Source of the DNA: Metallyticus violacea | Taxonomy: Eukaryota > Arthropoda > Insecta > Mantodea > Metallyticidae | Direction: 5' to 3' | DNA: 64,000 nt | NCBI GenBank assembly: GCA_030762175.1 | Contig: CM060831.1 | Span: 68,803,501-68,867,500, forward strand | In this document: piece by piece, positions 12,211 through 24,095 of the stretch | How the letters are laid out: every line of letters starts with the position of its first letter | How positions within the stretch are numbered: the first letter of the stretch is position 1 | Notes under the pieces: generated by a model | Seen by the model: the letters and a program-made list of their open reading frames with translations, nothing else | What the model was told of the DNA's origin: nothing | Databases searched by the model: none | Translations under genes and position numbers: made by a program

Positions 12211-12300
12211 ACATTTTCAGTCTTGCTCATTGACTGGCTGTTTGTGCCTACACCCCCAGAGGGAGCATCTCCGGGAGGGAGACAGGGATGAACTGAGAGA
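12211..12300 (+). repeat. Short dispersed repeat, copy 2
   Basis: Related to 310-395 in inverted orientation, with the shared CLCL-x-PQ-x-E-x-LRE reading. It lies immediately after the LINE C-terminal relic and may be part of its 3' region. Confidence 0.45.
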
Positions 12301-12499
12301 GACACAGGTGGTGAGGCACGGACGTAAACTGGATCCCTAATGATGTTTCCAGATAAAATTGCACTCTTTCTATGGAGGTCGAACCCCTCAGAAGGCCCAC
12401 TTCTATATGAAACGCTGGTAAAAGATCATCCTAAAGCGCAAGCCACCATCACACCGCACCAGCCTATCTCGCTTGGCACTTTCGACCCTGTAAGAGAAC

Positions 12500-12715
12500 C
12501 AATGGAATAAAATAACATGAAATGGGAAAGCAGAAAATTAGTGGAAAGGAAATATTCATTCCAGCATTCGCCTAAGCGACAAGGGGAATCCACGAAAAAC
12601 TAAAGGTCACGATTGCCGGCCGCAAGGGATTTGAACCGGGACCACACTAATGTGAGTCTCAAGCTTTACCATCTGAGCCATGGTCTTGCTTCGAGCTCTT
12701 CGAAAGTGAAGTTAG
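12500..12715 (-). mobile_element. tRNA-derived SINE-like repeat, family 5
   Basis: On the minus strand, ATGGCTCAGATGG fits the A-box consensus and CCGGTTCAAATCCC fits the B-box consensus, separated by about 30 bases as in a tRNA gene. The downstream DNA, with GTGGATTCCCCTTGTCGC and AGGCGAATGCTGG, looks like a SINE body. There is only one copy in the window, so the 3' boundary is a guess. A decayed genuine tRNA gene is possible but less likely. Confidence 0.5.
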
Positions 12716-12889
12716 TGTGCAACAAATGCAGAAGGATAAAGCAATCGTAACGCAAAGAAACAAGCAATCGTACTCCAAAAATTAACTTTTCGGGATATAC
12801 GTTAATGCATACATTCAGTATATGGCGAAATTAAATGGTAAATTGTAATATAGCAATGCAACACGTGAAGTAAACCATAATCAAAGGGG

Positions 12890-13100
12890 TAAAAGCATAC
12901 GCTTTTGCTTTTAACACTATACGTTTGCATATATACAAACTTAATCTAAGCTAAGCTAATCTAACCTAGCATACGCTTTTTCTTTTAACACTAGACTTAG
13001 TATACGCTTTTGCTTTTAATACAAAGTTTTGCATATATATATATATATATATATATATTTTTTAACTTAAGCTAATCTAACCCAGCCTAACATAAATATA
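12890..13100 (+). repeat. Degenerate tandem repeat with (AT)n
   Basis: The word CATACGCTTTTGCTTTTAA or a close variant occurs three times (near 12897, 12971 and 13002). It is followed by TTGCATATATA and CTAATCTAACC-like segments in the first and third units; the second is short. The third unit contains an AT dinucleotide run at about 13033-13058. Confidence 0.6.
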
Positions 13101-13199
13101 CAACCTATGCGTTGTATTAACACTATAAGTTTTAATATAAAAACGTAACTTTTATTACATTAGAACAGTATAGACAAATTATGAAAATTAAAATTAAAA

Positions 13200-13760
13200 G
13201 TTGGCCACTGGAATGGTTCGAACTACGCTACTTAGAACATCCTCTAACCTTCGCTGCAACCTATCTCCTTCCAAATTACCTCGTCCCGTCGCAGGCTCAT
13301 ATCCTTGCCAAGGCCCTAAATGTAAAACCTGTGCGCTAATTATACCATTATCATTCATTCCAAAGCCCCAATTTATTCAGAGAATTTAAAATGACTTCGT
13401 TTGCTACCTGTTGCTCTAAGAATGTCGTTTATCTTGTAAGCTTTGCAAAACTTTTTATATTGGTTTAACTTCTAATATTGTTTTTCTCCATATGAGCAAT
13501 CACTAAGTCACCCGTGCCGTTTGCTCAACTTTCCCTGTCTTTCTGTAAGGATTTTGATGGTGCTTTTAATGTAACGCTTATTGATGCATTACCTACTTCA
13601 ATTGAAAGATTACTCAGACACAGAGATATGGCAGCGTATACCACCAGGTTTAAATATACATTCCCTACCTCTTGCTGCTTGTTTAATCTGTTTCCACGCA
13701 TTACGTTACTTTTGAGAATCAATATTTGTATTTACCGCTTTCACTTGTCTTCAGTCTTTG
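13200..13760 (+). pseudogene. Penelope-like element relic, GIY-YIG endonuclease region
   Basis: The plus-strand reading gives NLRCNLSPSKLPRPV, then SYPCQGPKCKTCALI, then a frame change to CKLCKTFYIGLTSN, and finally KDFDGAFNVTLIDALPT with a later RHRDMA. This order (a linker with C-x-C-type residues, the YIG-T motif of the GIY-YIG nuclease fold, then a conserved FD-x-N-V-T-LI-LP tail) is characteristic of the C-terminus of Penelope-like retroelements. The upstream reverse transcriptase is not recognisable, and frameshifts and stops interrupt the domain. A degraded 5'-truncated copy is the simplest reading. Confidence 0.72.
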
Positions 13761-14254
13761 AATAACATGAGTTCGAAATATAGCAAAAATTGTGACTATT
13801 TAAATGTTTGACTTCGGCCCGTTCGTGACAGTTGTAGAAATTAAAAATGCCGTCACAGATAAAATCTCTTTCGTACGAAAATAAAATGTTGTTTAAAAAC
13901 TGGGGTTCTAGGTCGTTCTGTTGTTCAACTTGCTGGCAGAAAGTCGCTCTGGGAAGGAATTCTGTATTTTTGAGATCTTAGATGTGCTGAATATAGTATC
14001 GGTACAGCAATTCTCAATGTAAGATTGGATAGGATCTAACATCGACTCTTCTACATTAGGTGCTATGAGTATCGCTATACCTGGTTGTCCTTGATTTGCA
14101 AATGTCCCACTTTCCCGAAGATATTGATGTAGAATATTCCTCAAAGATCATTTATTTATTTGCAAACTACAGTATGTTAAGTTAAAAAAATATAATGCTA
14201 ATAATTGTATTTATATATGTTGTATATATACAAACTGTTTACAAAAATCTTAAC

Positions 14255-15590
14255 TAGAAGAATAACGAAGATTCTGGATGAAAATTAACCACCAGAACAA
14301 GCGGGTTTCCATACAACATCCAGCACAGTAAGCCTTCTCCAACCTATAAACCTATAAACCTATGGATGGAAAAAGCAGAGGAATTCCGTCTAAAACTATA
14401 TCTCGCCTTTGTTGACTATAGTAAGGCCTTTGACTCAGTCGAACACGCAGGCACATTACACGCCCAGGCAGCTCAAAGAATGGAGGCAAAGCATTCGTAT
14501 CCTACACAAAATTTGTAGTCAACGTTTTGCGAAAGTAAAAACAGAAGGACAGCCATTCCGACTAGAAAGAGAAGTTTGCCAAGATGATCCAATCTCTCCC
14601 AAACTCTTCGCCTGTGTAATGGAGCACATATTAAGGAAAATGAAATGGCATAATAATTTCGAAATCAGCATTAATGTCAGTTCACTAAAAATCTAATATT
14701 TGTCGACGATTTGGTCTTATCCGCCAATACACCGAAAACACTGTAAACTATGCTGGAACAATTATGCAAGCATAGCAAAAATACAGAGCTGTCACTAAAC
14801 AAACTATAAAAATAGATGGAGCAGTCCTCACATATGTGAGCGAACAGATTTCCTTCCACGATAAAATGGAAAAAGAAGTACAAAGAAGTATCTCATTAGC
14901 CTGGAGAGCATTTTAGGCCGTTAACTGTATATTGTAAGACCAAATACTAACTAAAAAAATCAGATTCCAGACCCTCGAAATCTGTGTATACCCTGATTAC
15001 TATATGGATGCCATACATGATCACTAACAGAACAAAATTCAAACATGCCAAAGAAAAGTGCAACGCAAGATCCTGGGAATTACTTTGAAGGACAAAAATA
15101 CCTATAGTATTAATAAATCAGTTATCTCAGACAACAGACATCGCATAACTAGCTACCAGAAGCAAATGGTTATGGGGCGGTTACGTCGCAAGAATGCAGG
15201 ACAATAGGTGGCCTACTTGCTCCCCACATGGGACCCCGGCTAGGAAAAAGGACACAAGGCAGACCCAGAAGAAAATGGACAGACCTCTTCAAGGAATATG
15301 CAGGTCCAGATTGGTCAAGAGTAGCAAGAGGAAGAGAAAAATGGAAATATCTCGAGAAGCAACTAGTGAAGTGAGAGAAATGGGGTAACAAAAGAACAAA
15401 TCAGTCAGTGTCTTAAATAGCATACGAACAACTAGCGTGGAATAGCTCACCACGTTAGGAAAAAGCGAGCTTTCCATACTGTTAGGAGACCTTTGCCCTT
15501 AAGGGACACAATAAGCTATCTTTATATATATAAAGAGGACTTTATGGTCTTTACCTCGCCAGGTAAAATAAATAAACAAATAAAACTGTT
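14255..15590 (+). pseudogene. RTE-like LINE fragment (reverse transcriptase to 3' end)
   Basis: Read across frames, the plus strand shows PPEQAGF, LYLAFVDYSKAFDSVEH (first catalytic Asp motif), EVCQDDPISPKLFA (from the GVRQGDPISPKLF motif), IFVDDLVLSA (the FADD-type catalytic motif), SLAWRAF, QRKILGI and MQDNRW. It ends with GRPRRKWTDLFKEYAGPDW and a RVARGREKW tail. The order and spacing match RTE-type ORF2 proteins from the palm domain to the C-terminus. Several frameshifts and stops make it dead. The upstream endonuclease is absent, so the copy is 5' truncated. The 3' end probably lies at the AAATAAATAAACAAATAAAA run near 15567-15588. Confidence 0.8.
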
Positions 15591-17871
15591 ATTATTGCTA
15601 GTAATAGTAGTAGTAATACTACTATTACATCCTAGTAAATGTTCGACTGTCTGGTTGGCTGCTGTCGGTAAAAGATTCTGCTTACAAACGTACATTACCA
15701 TACATGAAGTGCACGTCCGCGTGTTCTATTTGCTGTTCTTTCTTTCCATGTTTAAAACTTTGCATAAAATCAGGATAAGCACATGACCTTCCATCTCAAT
15801 GTTCATAGAACCATTTATTGGTTTTTGTTTACTACTAATGCCCAAGCAACGTGAGAAAAGGGAGGGGAGAGTGCGGCATGCATACGATTCACTAATGTTG
15901 CTTGTTTACAGTATCCAGGCGTTCGGCTCAGTGGCGGCTCCAACTAACAAAATAAATGTCATTTTCTCGTGAACGATTAACTTAACCCATGTTTACCGGA
16001 ACTTTTTTTTTTTTCGCTTCTTTTAGTCTGTACTTGTCACCCGTAATTTTTTTTACCATAATTCATTTTTTATATATTACCTTCCAATTTCGGAAAGACT
16101 AACTTTTTTGTAGACTCGATATTGCTTCATTATTTAAATCGCTAATAAGAGCGTCACTACTTAATTTTCGAAACTATGACATAAGCTTCCTGTCAAACTG
16201 GATTGAGCGTGACTTGAATACTAATAATAACGGCAATAGGCGCGCAATGTTAATTGTGTTCATAAGCTCGCTATCTGATGTCCCAAGATGGAGGAACTCG
16301 AGAGCATTTTCATGCTGTGATATTTCTAATTCAACAAAGAGTACCTTAAAATATTACAGATAACTTTTACAAACTTTGCACTTTCTTTATTCCAAAGAGG
16401 CTGTAGATTATCTTTGTAAATGAGAAAATATTTCCTATGTGTTGTTAATTTAAAATAAATTTTATTTTCACTAGCACAATTAATATAAGCTACAAACCTC
16501 AATGCTTACTGCTACATAATGCCTTATAGATTATTATACTGCAGTGTAGTACAGAAATGCCAACACTTGAATATCCAAAAATTTAGTTACTGGCAACCAT
16601 TTTTTCAATACCGCGGATTTATCACCAGTAACGAAATTAAGTGTTGAAACGAGCAAAGGGCTGCATGGATTCCGCGGAATATCAGTTGCACATACTTGAT
16701 CGAGAATCTACTGGTTTTACTAACGTTTTGCAGTTCAGTTCTTCATACTATTTTGCCGGGGAGAATACAAAACATATACATACTCAAAATGGTTTTACAA
16801 GGTATGATTTGAAGAGAATCGAGATTCTCTTTCGATATATAAAACGTGTTTTTCAGTGGCACCTTTGTGATAGCATTTACACAAACTGGAAAATTAACTA
16901 AAGTCACTTTTGCCACAAATCTTGACTGGAAATCGTGAATAGGAAATTTATAAAAAATACTACGACAAACTGGAAAGTAAGTACTTACACAAAAATATGT
17001 CAAATAAAATTTCAAATTATAAAATGTGTTTGATGAGCTCTCACGCTTGCACTAAGCAAGAATTACGCCCTCCAGCAAGTAGACTTTTCGTGTTCTTAAG
17101 GAAAATGCATTGCACTGAATATCAGCGAGAATGGTGACCTTCGCTTAGGACCGTTGTCCAGAAAAGACCAGCCTTTAGCACTGAGAATATATGTGCGGGC
17201 AAAACATCGGGGGGGAGGGGCGGGAACACAAATGTATCTGCTCCGCATAGAGTTAGATACTAAGATAAATGTAATGCAATTCAAACTACCTCTTGTATAA
17301 TTGCTTTACTTATTTTTTGTAATTTTGTACATGAATGTAAATAATTCTTTCGTTAAATATAAATATAATTAAGAGATTGAGTGAACTGTATGAGAAAGTT
17401 GTTGAAAATTAATAAAAACGTCGAAACTTATTGATATAATAATTAATTTACCATACTTTCTGGAATTTATACCAATTTTAATTGGAATCAAAATGTATAA
17501 TCTCTTTACGTTAAGTTTGAATATGTACGAAGAATTGTTGCAGCAGTAACGAATTGGTGATGTGGATTAAGAGAAATGTTTTGGGCAACATGGTCTGAAA
17601 TATTCGTATCTTCCCAGAAGCCGTAATTTAAATTATACGTTATGTATCAAATTATTTTGCTAAATTATATATTATATAAAGCATTTTGAAGGTGGTATAC
17701 TTAATGTGAACTTTATTATAGTAGTATAGTTAGTGCGAAAGTGATTGTTTATTTATTATATTAAGAATAAAATAACCAAATAAACCACAAGTATACTCTT
17801 TATCATTTACGTTTTAAACATTACATATTTTCATTTATCGTTAATAAAATTTATGATAATAACTTTATATA
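15591..17871. other. No recognisable gene
   Basis: AT-rich DNA. Open frames on both strands at 16641-17015 overlap each other. One shows a weak resemblance to a Tc1 transposase core that I could not secure. No repeats were identified. Confidence 0.4.
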
Positions 17872-18561
17872 CCGAGTGTGCCAAAAATGTATGCACACTT
17901 TCACAGTAGATGTCTATTTAATATATTTCAAAGTTGGACCGGAAAACAACTGTAATGTGTAGTATGATGTTCTGTAAACAGATGTGACTCACGTAGATTA
18001 TGGTAGCGTTGCTACGTGACAGGTAAATCAACAACGACAAAATTATCGTTTGATGTTCTGTAAACCGACGTGACTCCCATTATGTTATGCTAGCGTTGCT
18101 ACAACAAAACGGAGCCAAGATTATCGTTTGAACAGCGGAAAGCAATTTTGAAGTGGTAATGGAAAACTGAGAATGTTGTTGAAGTTCCAAGGCACTGGAT
18201 AGGACGAAGAGATTTACACCGCGTTCTCTGGATCTAACTCCGCTGGACTTCTACCTATGGGGAACTCTTAAGGATGTTGTATACAGTAGAAAACAAGCTA
18301 CACTGGCAGCACCTTGGGAAGAAATTGAAACGGTATGTGCTGCAATTGCTGAGGACACTTTCGCAAACGTTGCTCAATCAGTAGTTCAACGTACTCAGAA
18401 GTGTATCGACGCCGATGTGGACATTTTGAGCAACTGTTGTAACTGTAAAAGTCTAAGATGATTAGTGCTAATCATTTTCTGTTTGTGTGAATTCAGTTTT
18501 GTAATGTTAACACAGTTTTTTTTTCTTTGCTTGAAGTATGTGTACATTTTGGCACCCTCTG
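17872..18561 (+). mobile_element. IS630/Tc1-mariner deletion derivative, 690 bp
   Basis: The ends are imperfect inverted repeats: left CCGAGTGTGCCAAAAATGTA, right (inverted) CAGAGGGTGCCAAAATGTAC. TA flanks both sides (17870-17871 and 18562-18563), as for Tc1/mariner insertions. The only coding relic is the transposase C-terminus on the plus strand, with SLDLTPLDFYLWGTLKDVVY (containing the third catalytic Asp), EEIETVCAAIAEDTFANVAQ and RTQKCIDA. The rest of the gene is missing. A segment of about 85 bp inside is duplicated in tandem (17965-18050 and 18051-18129), each copy starting TGATGTTCTGTAAAC. It was probably mobilised in trans, if at all. Confidence 0.82.
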
Positions 18562-18769
18562 TATGTGGGATTTGTGTGACATATACTTTTGAATTAACTC
18601 ATTATACAGACTGATTTTCAATAGACGCGCGATTCCCGAAAGACTAAAATTAAGCTTTCGCTGATGTAAGCAATTGAGCTTGCTCTTTGTGTTAATGACA
18701 CCAATTTTTTCCGTTGTATTTCTTTAGGAAGTGCCTGATAGATTTTCTGCTGTGTATTGTGGAGAATGC

Positions 18770-19165
18770 GGATAGTGAGATATATGCTAGAACAAAGAAT
18801 ATTTATTTATAAATTGTCCAAAAGAAATCCTACAAGTACAGATGGAGCTAACGTCTCCATCCAGGAATGCTATTTACAGATTGGTAAACAAAGTTCGAAC
18901 TCAGGGCGGTTTCTTTGATAACAGAACGAGAACAAAAATCTGGGTTTTAACATAGAAGAAGCTTGATGTAATAGGCTATCGATTAGAAACTTCTTCTCAA
19001 AAGTCGATTAGCCCAGCAAGTTGATGCAACTGTCGACAGTGCGTATTAAGCCACTCGGTTGCTGCATCTTCCTCCATATAAAATTACTGCTAAATCTGAG
19101 ATAAAACCTATGGAGGCACTGAAACAAAATTTCCAGGAGGCGTTTACAATATTGGGGAAAACGCA
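18770..19165 (+). pseudogene. IS630/Tc1-mariner transposase relic, N-terminal half
   Basis: Plus-strand readings give IYRLVNKVRTQGGFFDNRTR, then KKLDVIGYRLETSSQKS and, in a second frame, QVDATVDSAY and RLLHLPPYKITAKSEIKP. In the family these are the linker after the first helix-turn-helix (LVNKF-x-x-TG), the EEKLDDIG-RLE-SP-KS helix and the second DNA-binding domain ending LLHL-PYKIT. Stops and a frameshift are present and no DDE domain follows. The residues differ from the relics at 3885 and 23215, so this looks like a different family. Confidence 0.65.
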
Positions 19166-20402
19166 TTGCTGCAAGCGTCTCAAAATATTTTCAAAATGAT
19201 TCAGGCATTCTCACAGCGGAGGGCATATACTTTGCGCATCTACTATGAAGGTGAGTCTAATATTAATTAGTTACTAATAAATGACAATTAAATCAGCGCT
19301 ACGAGTTTCGACTGCGTCGTTCTCCAGTAAAATAATTTTCGATTGCGTAGCACAATAAAGACTAGGTATAATAGTTTATTTATATGAGTAAAACATTTAT
19401 ACACATGCTTAATATGAAGTGTAATTTAACAAAATGTTTTCCAATGCTTAACATATTTTTTAAGTTACGTTTTATTGTGTCTATAACATCACAGGGAAAG
19501 TTGGAGCTTACTCAGCATTTCGCATTGCGGTTCCCATTCTAGTTTATTGCAAAAGCAAGGAACTAGCAGTCCAGACTCTAATTACAAGTTACATCACCTC
19601 ACAGTAGCTTTCTCAGAAGGCCTTGAACCGTAGAAAGAGCTGAAGCGCTTATGAAGAAACAAAAACTTTTATTTGAAAATAAAAAGAAACACGAATGCTT
19701 TCATTAACACTGACCTTCAGTGGACCGCTGTAACAGGCATATAAATCTCATTCCGGTCCGCCAAATCTTGTAGCTTGGATGAATGATAGCTTATTACAGG
19801 CCATCTGTGAACTGCATAATCAAGAATAATGAAAGAGAGGAATTTATTCATGAAATGTTGAAAGATGTTTGTGCTTGTACATAAGTAAGTAAGAAAATGT
19901 TTGTACATCTTTTATTTCCGTCTTGCTACGCAGTGAATTACAGCGTTAGTTTGAGCATGTGGTTGCGGAGAACATGCACGTGAGTATCGTTTGCGTCTTC
20001 CAAGTTTCTGTCCAAGATTAATGTTCAATACAAGGGTGGAATGCTGGATGACTTTACGTTCGCTAGTTCCCCACACACGTGCAGTGTGGATATAAGGCAT
20101 GTTCATAATCACCAAACAAGCAGTTGTTGTAGCTGTCCATAACGAAAATTATATAATATATTTTTTTCCAAGGTTAGCAGAATTGTTTCTCAGCAAGGTC
20201 ATCATCATCTATACCAGTTTAATACTCTTCGTTCCCTGGATCTTACGGAGTTTCTCTCCCTATTGGGTTATACTATTTCTTTTTACTTTTCAAAATACAG
20301 TCCTTTGTTTTCGATAGTTTTCGCCATCTCTCAGTTGAGACATTTATTGCCTAGCATCGATCACAGGCTCGCTTAAAAATAATATTTATATATAATATAA
20401 TC
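19166..20402. other. No recognisable feature
   Basis: Unique-looking AT-rich DNA with short overlapping frames on both strands and no identified motif. Confidence 0.45.
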
Positions 20403-20414
20403 ACAAAAGGGTCA

Positions 20415-20674
20415 CCGCCATGGGTGGCCGAGGTCGTTAAGGCGCGGACTCGTGAACGGGAAATGTAGGGTCCGCTTCCTGACTGGGTTTTTTCTAGGTT
20501 TTCCTTAGTCCTCATAAGGGACAAATGCCGGGAAGGTACCCTAAAACTTAGACCTTAAAAAAATCTTTTGCAAATATATCATTTCATCTCATGTACCATC
20601 AGTGTCACCGCCTGTGGTGCCTCAGTGGTAAAACGGGCGATAAACAGCACTAAAAAAAAAAAACAAAACAAAAA
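20415..20674 (+). mobile_element. SINE family 2
   Basis: The head CCGCCATGGGTGGCCGAGG with GTCGTTAAGGCGCGGACTCG is intact, but the B box is degraded (GGGTCCGCTTCC). The body has CCTCATAAGGGACAAATGCC and ends near AAACGGGCGATAAACAGCA with an A-rich tail. Duplicated target words ACAAAAGGGTCA (20403-20414) and ACAAAAAGGTCA (20675-20686) flank it, differing at one base. Confidence 0.88.
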
Positions 20675-20924
20675 ACAAAAAGGTCATAGACATATGGTTT
20701 ACACATATTGTTTCCAAGAATAAGAAAGAAGGCAAAATACAAATGAAAGAGAGAATTTCCCCGAAATAACACGCATTGTAAACTTTTAGACTAAGATGAT
20801 TTCTTTGTAATGTTACTTCAGGTCATCTAGACCTTTGAAAACAGCTGCATATTGAACAAAACGCCATCTCAAGAATTTGGAAAGGACAATTTTTTTTTTT
20901 TTTTGTTAACAGTGTAGGGGAAAA

Positions 20925-21213
20925 TTCCTGGTGGTGTAGTGGTAACCATACTTGCCTTCTGATCGTGGCTTCAAACCCGGCAAGGGTCGATGGATTATTT
21001 CGGGCGTAAAAATCCTAAGTATGGCTTCCTTCGGAAGGGAAGTAAAGCCGTGGGTACCGTGTCGTACATTTAAGGCACGATAAAGAACTTCAAGCTTGAA
21101 AGAAGAGGCCTCTGAGCAAAATTTGTCGGCCGTTTCACTTCCTGAATTGAATGGGACGCTGATGACCTGAGATGTTAAAGAGCGTCCGTAAATAAAACAA
21201 ATCAACAATCAAT
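20925..21213 (+). mobile_element. SINE family 1
   Basis: The copy begins TTCCTGGTGGTGTAGTGG and includes GGCTTCAAACCCGG (a mutated B box), the standard body and the 3' end GATGTTAAAGAGCGTCC with AAATAAAACAAATCAAC. It has a run of small changes, for example CGATAAAGAACTTC. I could not fix the target-site duplication. Confidence 0.9.
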
Positions 21214-23214
21214 CCAGATGGTATCATAAAATCTCTGTACGGCTCTCTTTTAAAATATTATTTAGATCAAGAGTCTAAGACTTAACCTTTTACTGTGGGT
21301 CGACCCGAATAAAATCTTAGAAAATAGCCAATGAAAGGAAAAAGATATAAATTAGCATGAAAGCCCACCAATAGGAAGATATGTGCAGGAAGATCGTGTC
21401 ACGTGACATTTAGAAAGCTATGTTCAAGGCATTTATAGCACCTAAGCCCGGCGGAAGGACCAATTAATAAAAGTAGTTGTAATAGACTATAGAATACTTT
21501 TGTTACTTGTTATCTGTTAGTAGTTAGCTGGGGCTGAAGTGAGTGGTAGAAGTGTAAGTGTTAAATGGTGAAAACTGGAACTACGAATGTTACATTATTG
21601 TGTGTTTATCATCTCCTTTCCCTGTGATAGTGCATCACAAAAACGTTCAGCTAATAAATTGAGCTTATATTCGAGGACTAAACATTACAAGATTACGATA
21701 CTGAATGGAGGTTCGACCAATCAACCCTGAGATACCAATCCGTTTATAAAATTTGATCAACTCCTTATCCACAAGCAATCCAAACCCAATCACAACCTAT
21801 AAAAATAAATTGATACACAAATACCGCCGCACAGTCATTATCATTGAATTTGACAATGGTACCGATCTTTTGACTTGGAAATTAGTAGCTTTTGACAGGC
21901 ATTTCCCACATTTTCAAATATGCCGTTTCAGGAATGTTACCATAGTCGGAGAACTTGAAGCAGATTTAGGTTCTCTACCGATCCTGGATTGTAATTCCAG
22001 CAACTGGCAAAATTTCATCTTACACAATAACTGAGATTCTACAGCACATCCACTCTTAGATATTGACTAGAAATACGTTTCCAAAAGCATTCTCAAAGGA
22101 TGGTTGCAAAAAGTTGTTTTCACTGATGAGTTGAGCATTTTATTTGATAAATTGACACGGATCTAATCATTATCGTTTAGACACAATACTAAATTAGCGA
22201 AGGGAGCAACTGCCTCTCGACATGCGCACCAAAACTTACTAAAGAGTAAGTTTGATTCCAAATGCTGACATTCTTCATGAATTTGGACATTCTCGACGCA
22301 AACCTAACTTGAGAAACTGAACATAATAACCAAAATATAACAAATGAATGTGAAACATGATCGTTCTATGCCTTGTAATTAAAGAACAGACGTGTAGGGT
22401 ATTATACAGCATACTATGAACCAACTCAATACTACGAATACGTTTTGGGAAGCGATAATCCCTTTTTTTCCACACAATCTTCTTATAAACCTGATTTCGA
22501 GTACAGAATTTATCTTTAGCTGTTCGTGGATTTTTTGTTTCTAATACGTTTGAGAGACATCATCCCTTTAGCAACTTAAGGGTTTAATCTGCACATCTCA
22601 CGAGCGACCTACAGCACAGATGTGAAGTTAAATGCTAGTCTTGACTGTTCGACTGCCCGCAGTCAGGTTTTTGGCATTAGTAATGAAAGAAATAACAGGC
22701 TACTACTGTGAGTTTATTTGAGTTACAGGTTCCCTGGGCGCGTCTACTTACTTGGGATAAAGTGAGTTAGATTCGCGGCTAATAAAGTTAGTATTTTTAA
22801 TTTAATATTTATATTTATCCTGAAAGCACAAATTGATAGTGTATTTAAAATTGATTACATTAAGCATTAACCTGCGTTGTGAGGTATGTTGAAAATGTCC
22901 ATTAGCGAAAATGCATTGCTGGCATCTGCATAGGAAATTTCATCTTACATTTTTATTTTATTTATTTATTGCGTTAGAACGCGGTGGTTCCGAACTTTCT
23001 CTCTTGTAACCGAAGTTGGCGAACATTTTTTCTATTTTCTTGGGAATTGTCTTACCACTTCTCTGAAAGAATCTGTTTTCATACAGAGTCTTCGTTTGGA
23101 CGCGTGGCCGGCTTAATGGGGATTTGCTTGGCACCGAGAAGCACGCTGTTTGCCGGCGGAGTCGGATATGCATAACCCCTTAAATTCAAAGCGCATGAAT
23201 TTCTGTAAGCATTC
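21214..23214. other. No recognisable gene
   Basis: A 93-codon plus-strand frame lies at 21753-22034, preceded by a GC-richer stretch. Its product, rich in aromatic and charged residues, matches nothing I know. Shortly downstream a reading VVFTDEL recalls Tc1 catalytic regions but is too isolated to call. Confidence 0.4.
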
Positions 23215-24095
23215 ACATCACACCAAACCCCAATTTTTTTGGTCATACAATGTTATCTCTGTACAAGATCGGATTTTTCTGCACTCCATTATCTATTGTT
23301 TTGTGTCGCTACATGTACAGGTAAATAAAACCATACTTTGCCGTAAAAAAATATATGTCGGTCAAAGGAATGAACACTAACATTATTCGACACCCAATTG
23401 CAGAAATTAACTTTATCCATATTATCGCGCGGTTGCAATTCATGAACTACAGTTGTCTTAAAGGGTTTTAATTTTAAAGGTTTAGTGGCACTCCAAGCCA
23501 AGGTTTGCGGAATTCCTGATTCTTGTGCAAGTTTTCTCTGAGATTTCTTTGGGCTTCGTTCCAACTTTTCTTCGATGTCTTCGAGTTTTTCCTCAGTAAG
23601 AATACGGTATTTACTTTCGGTTTCTTATCAAGAACAGATCGCTTTCCTCTAAAGCTATTAACAAGATTATGAACCATTTCCCTGCCAGGTCGGTCCTGGT
23701 GGTGTAGTGGTTACCATACTTGCCTCCTACTCCCAAAACGCGGGTTCGAACCCGGCCAGGATCGATGGATTTTTTCGGGGCGTAAAAATCCTAAGTATGG
23801 CTTCCTTCGGAAGGGAAGTAAAGCCGTGGGTCCCGTGTCGTACATTTACGGCACGAAAAAGAACCTCAAGCCTGAAAGAGAGGCCTCTGAGCAAAATTTG
23901 TCGGCCGTTTCACGCCCTGAGTTGAATGGGACGCTGATGACCTGAGCTGTTAAAGAGCGTCCGTAAATAAATTAATAAAAAAAAAAAAAATTCTCTGCCA
24001 GGCGCACAAACAGCAGGGAATCTGTCAATAAATCGTCTTGTCACTTCTCTATAAGAGTTAGTTGTCGCATAAGAATCATACATGGAGGTTATGTT
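23215..24095 (-). pseudogene. IS630-type transposase relic, split by a SINE
   Basis: Minus-strand reading: SYREVTRRFIDRFPAVCAPG, then (across the SINE) MVHNLVNSFRGKRSVLDKKP, a frame change, YRILTEEKLEDIEEKLERSP, KKSQRKLAQESG, LKLKPFKTTVVHELQPRD, NFCNWVSNNV, FFYGKVWF and KIGVWC. This is the two-part DNA-binding region and start of the DDE domain of an IS630/Tc1-mariner transposase. The usual FFSDE-x-WF has become FFYGKVWF, so the first catalytic Asp is lost. The element stops abruptly near 23215 and lacks the rest of the catalytic core. The coding match resumes cleanly on both sides of the SINE at 23690-23990. Confidence 0.8.
23690..23990 (+). mobile_element. SINE family 1, full length, inside a transposase gene
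   Basis: One of the best copies. The perfect 7-bp acceptor-like pairing GGTCCTG is present at the start, but the partner reads CAGGATC, one change from CAGGACC. B box GGTTCGAACCC, a complete body, and an AAATAAATTAAT plus poly(A) tail are present. The duplication TTCCCTGCCAGG (23678-23689) and TTCTCTGCCAGG (23991-24002) flanks it and repeats transposase codons of the host element. Confidence 0.94.

Noticed and set aside
16641..17015. Possible Tc1 transposase core
   Set aside because: A GCM-like start and a weak TKHI segment were seen, but the catalytic words are missing and the opposite strand has an equally long frame.
21753..22160. 93-codon frame followed by a VVFTDEL reading
   Set aside because: The frame is unrecognised, and the TDE word is isolated with no flanking transposase motif.
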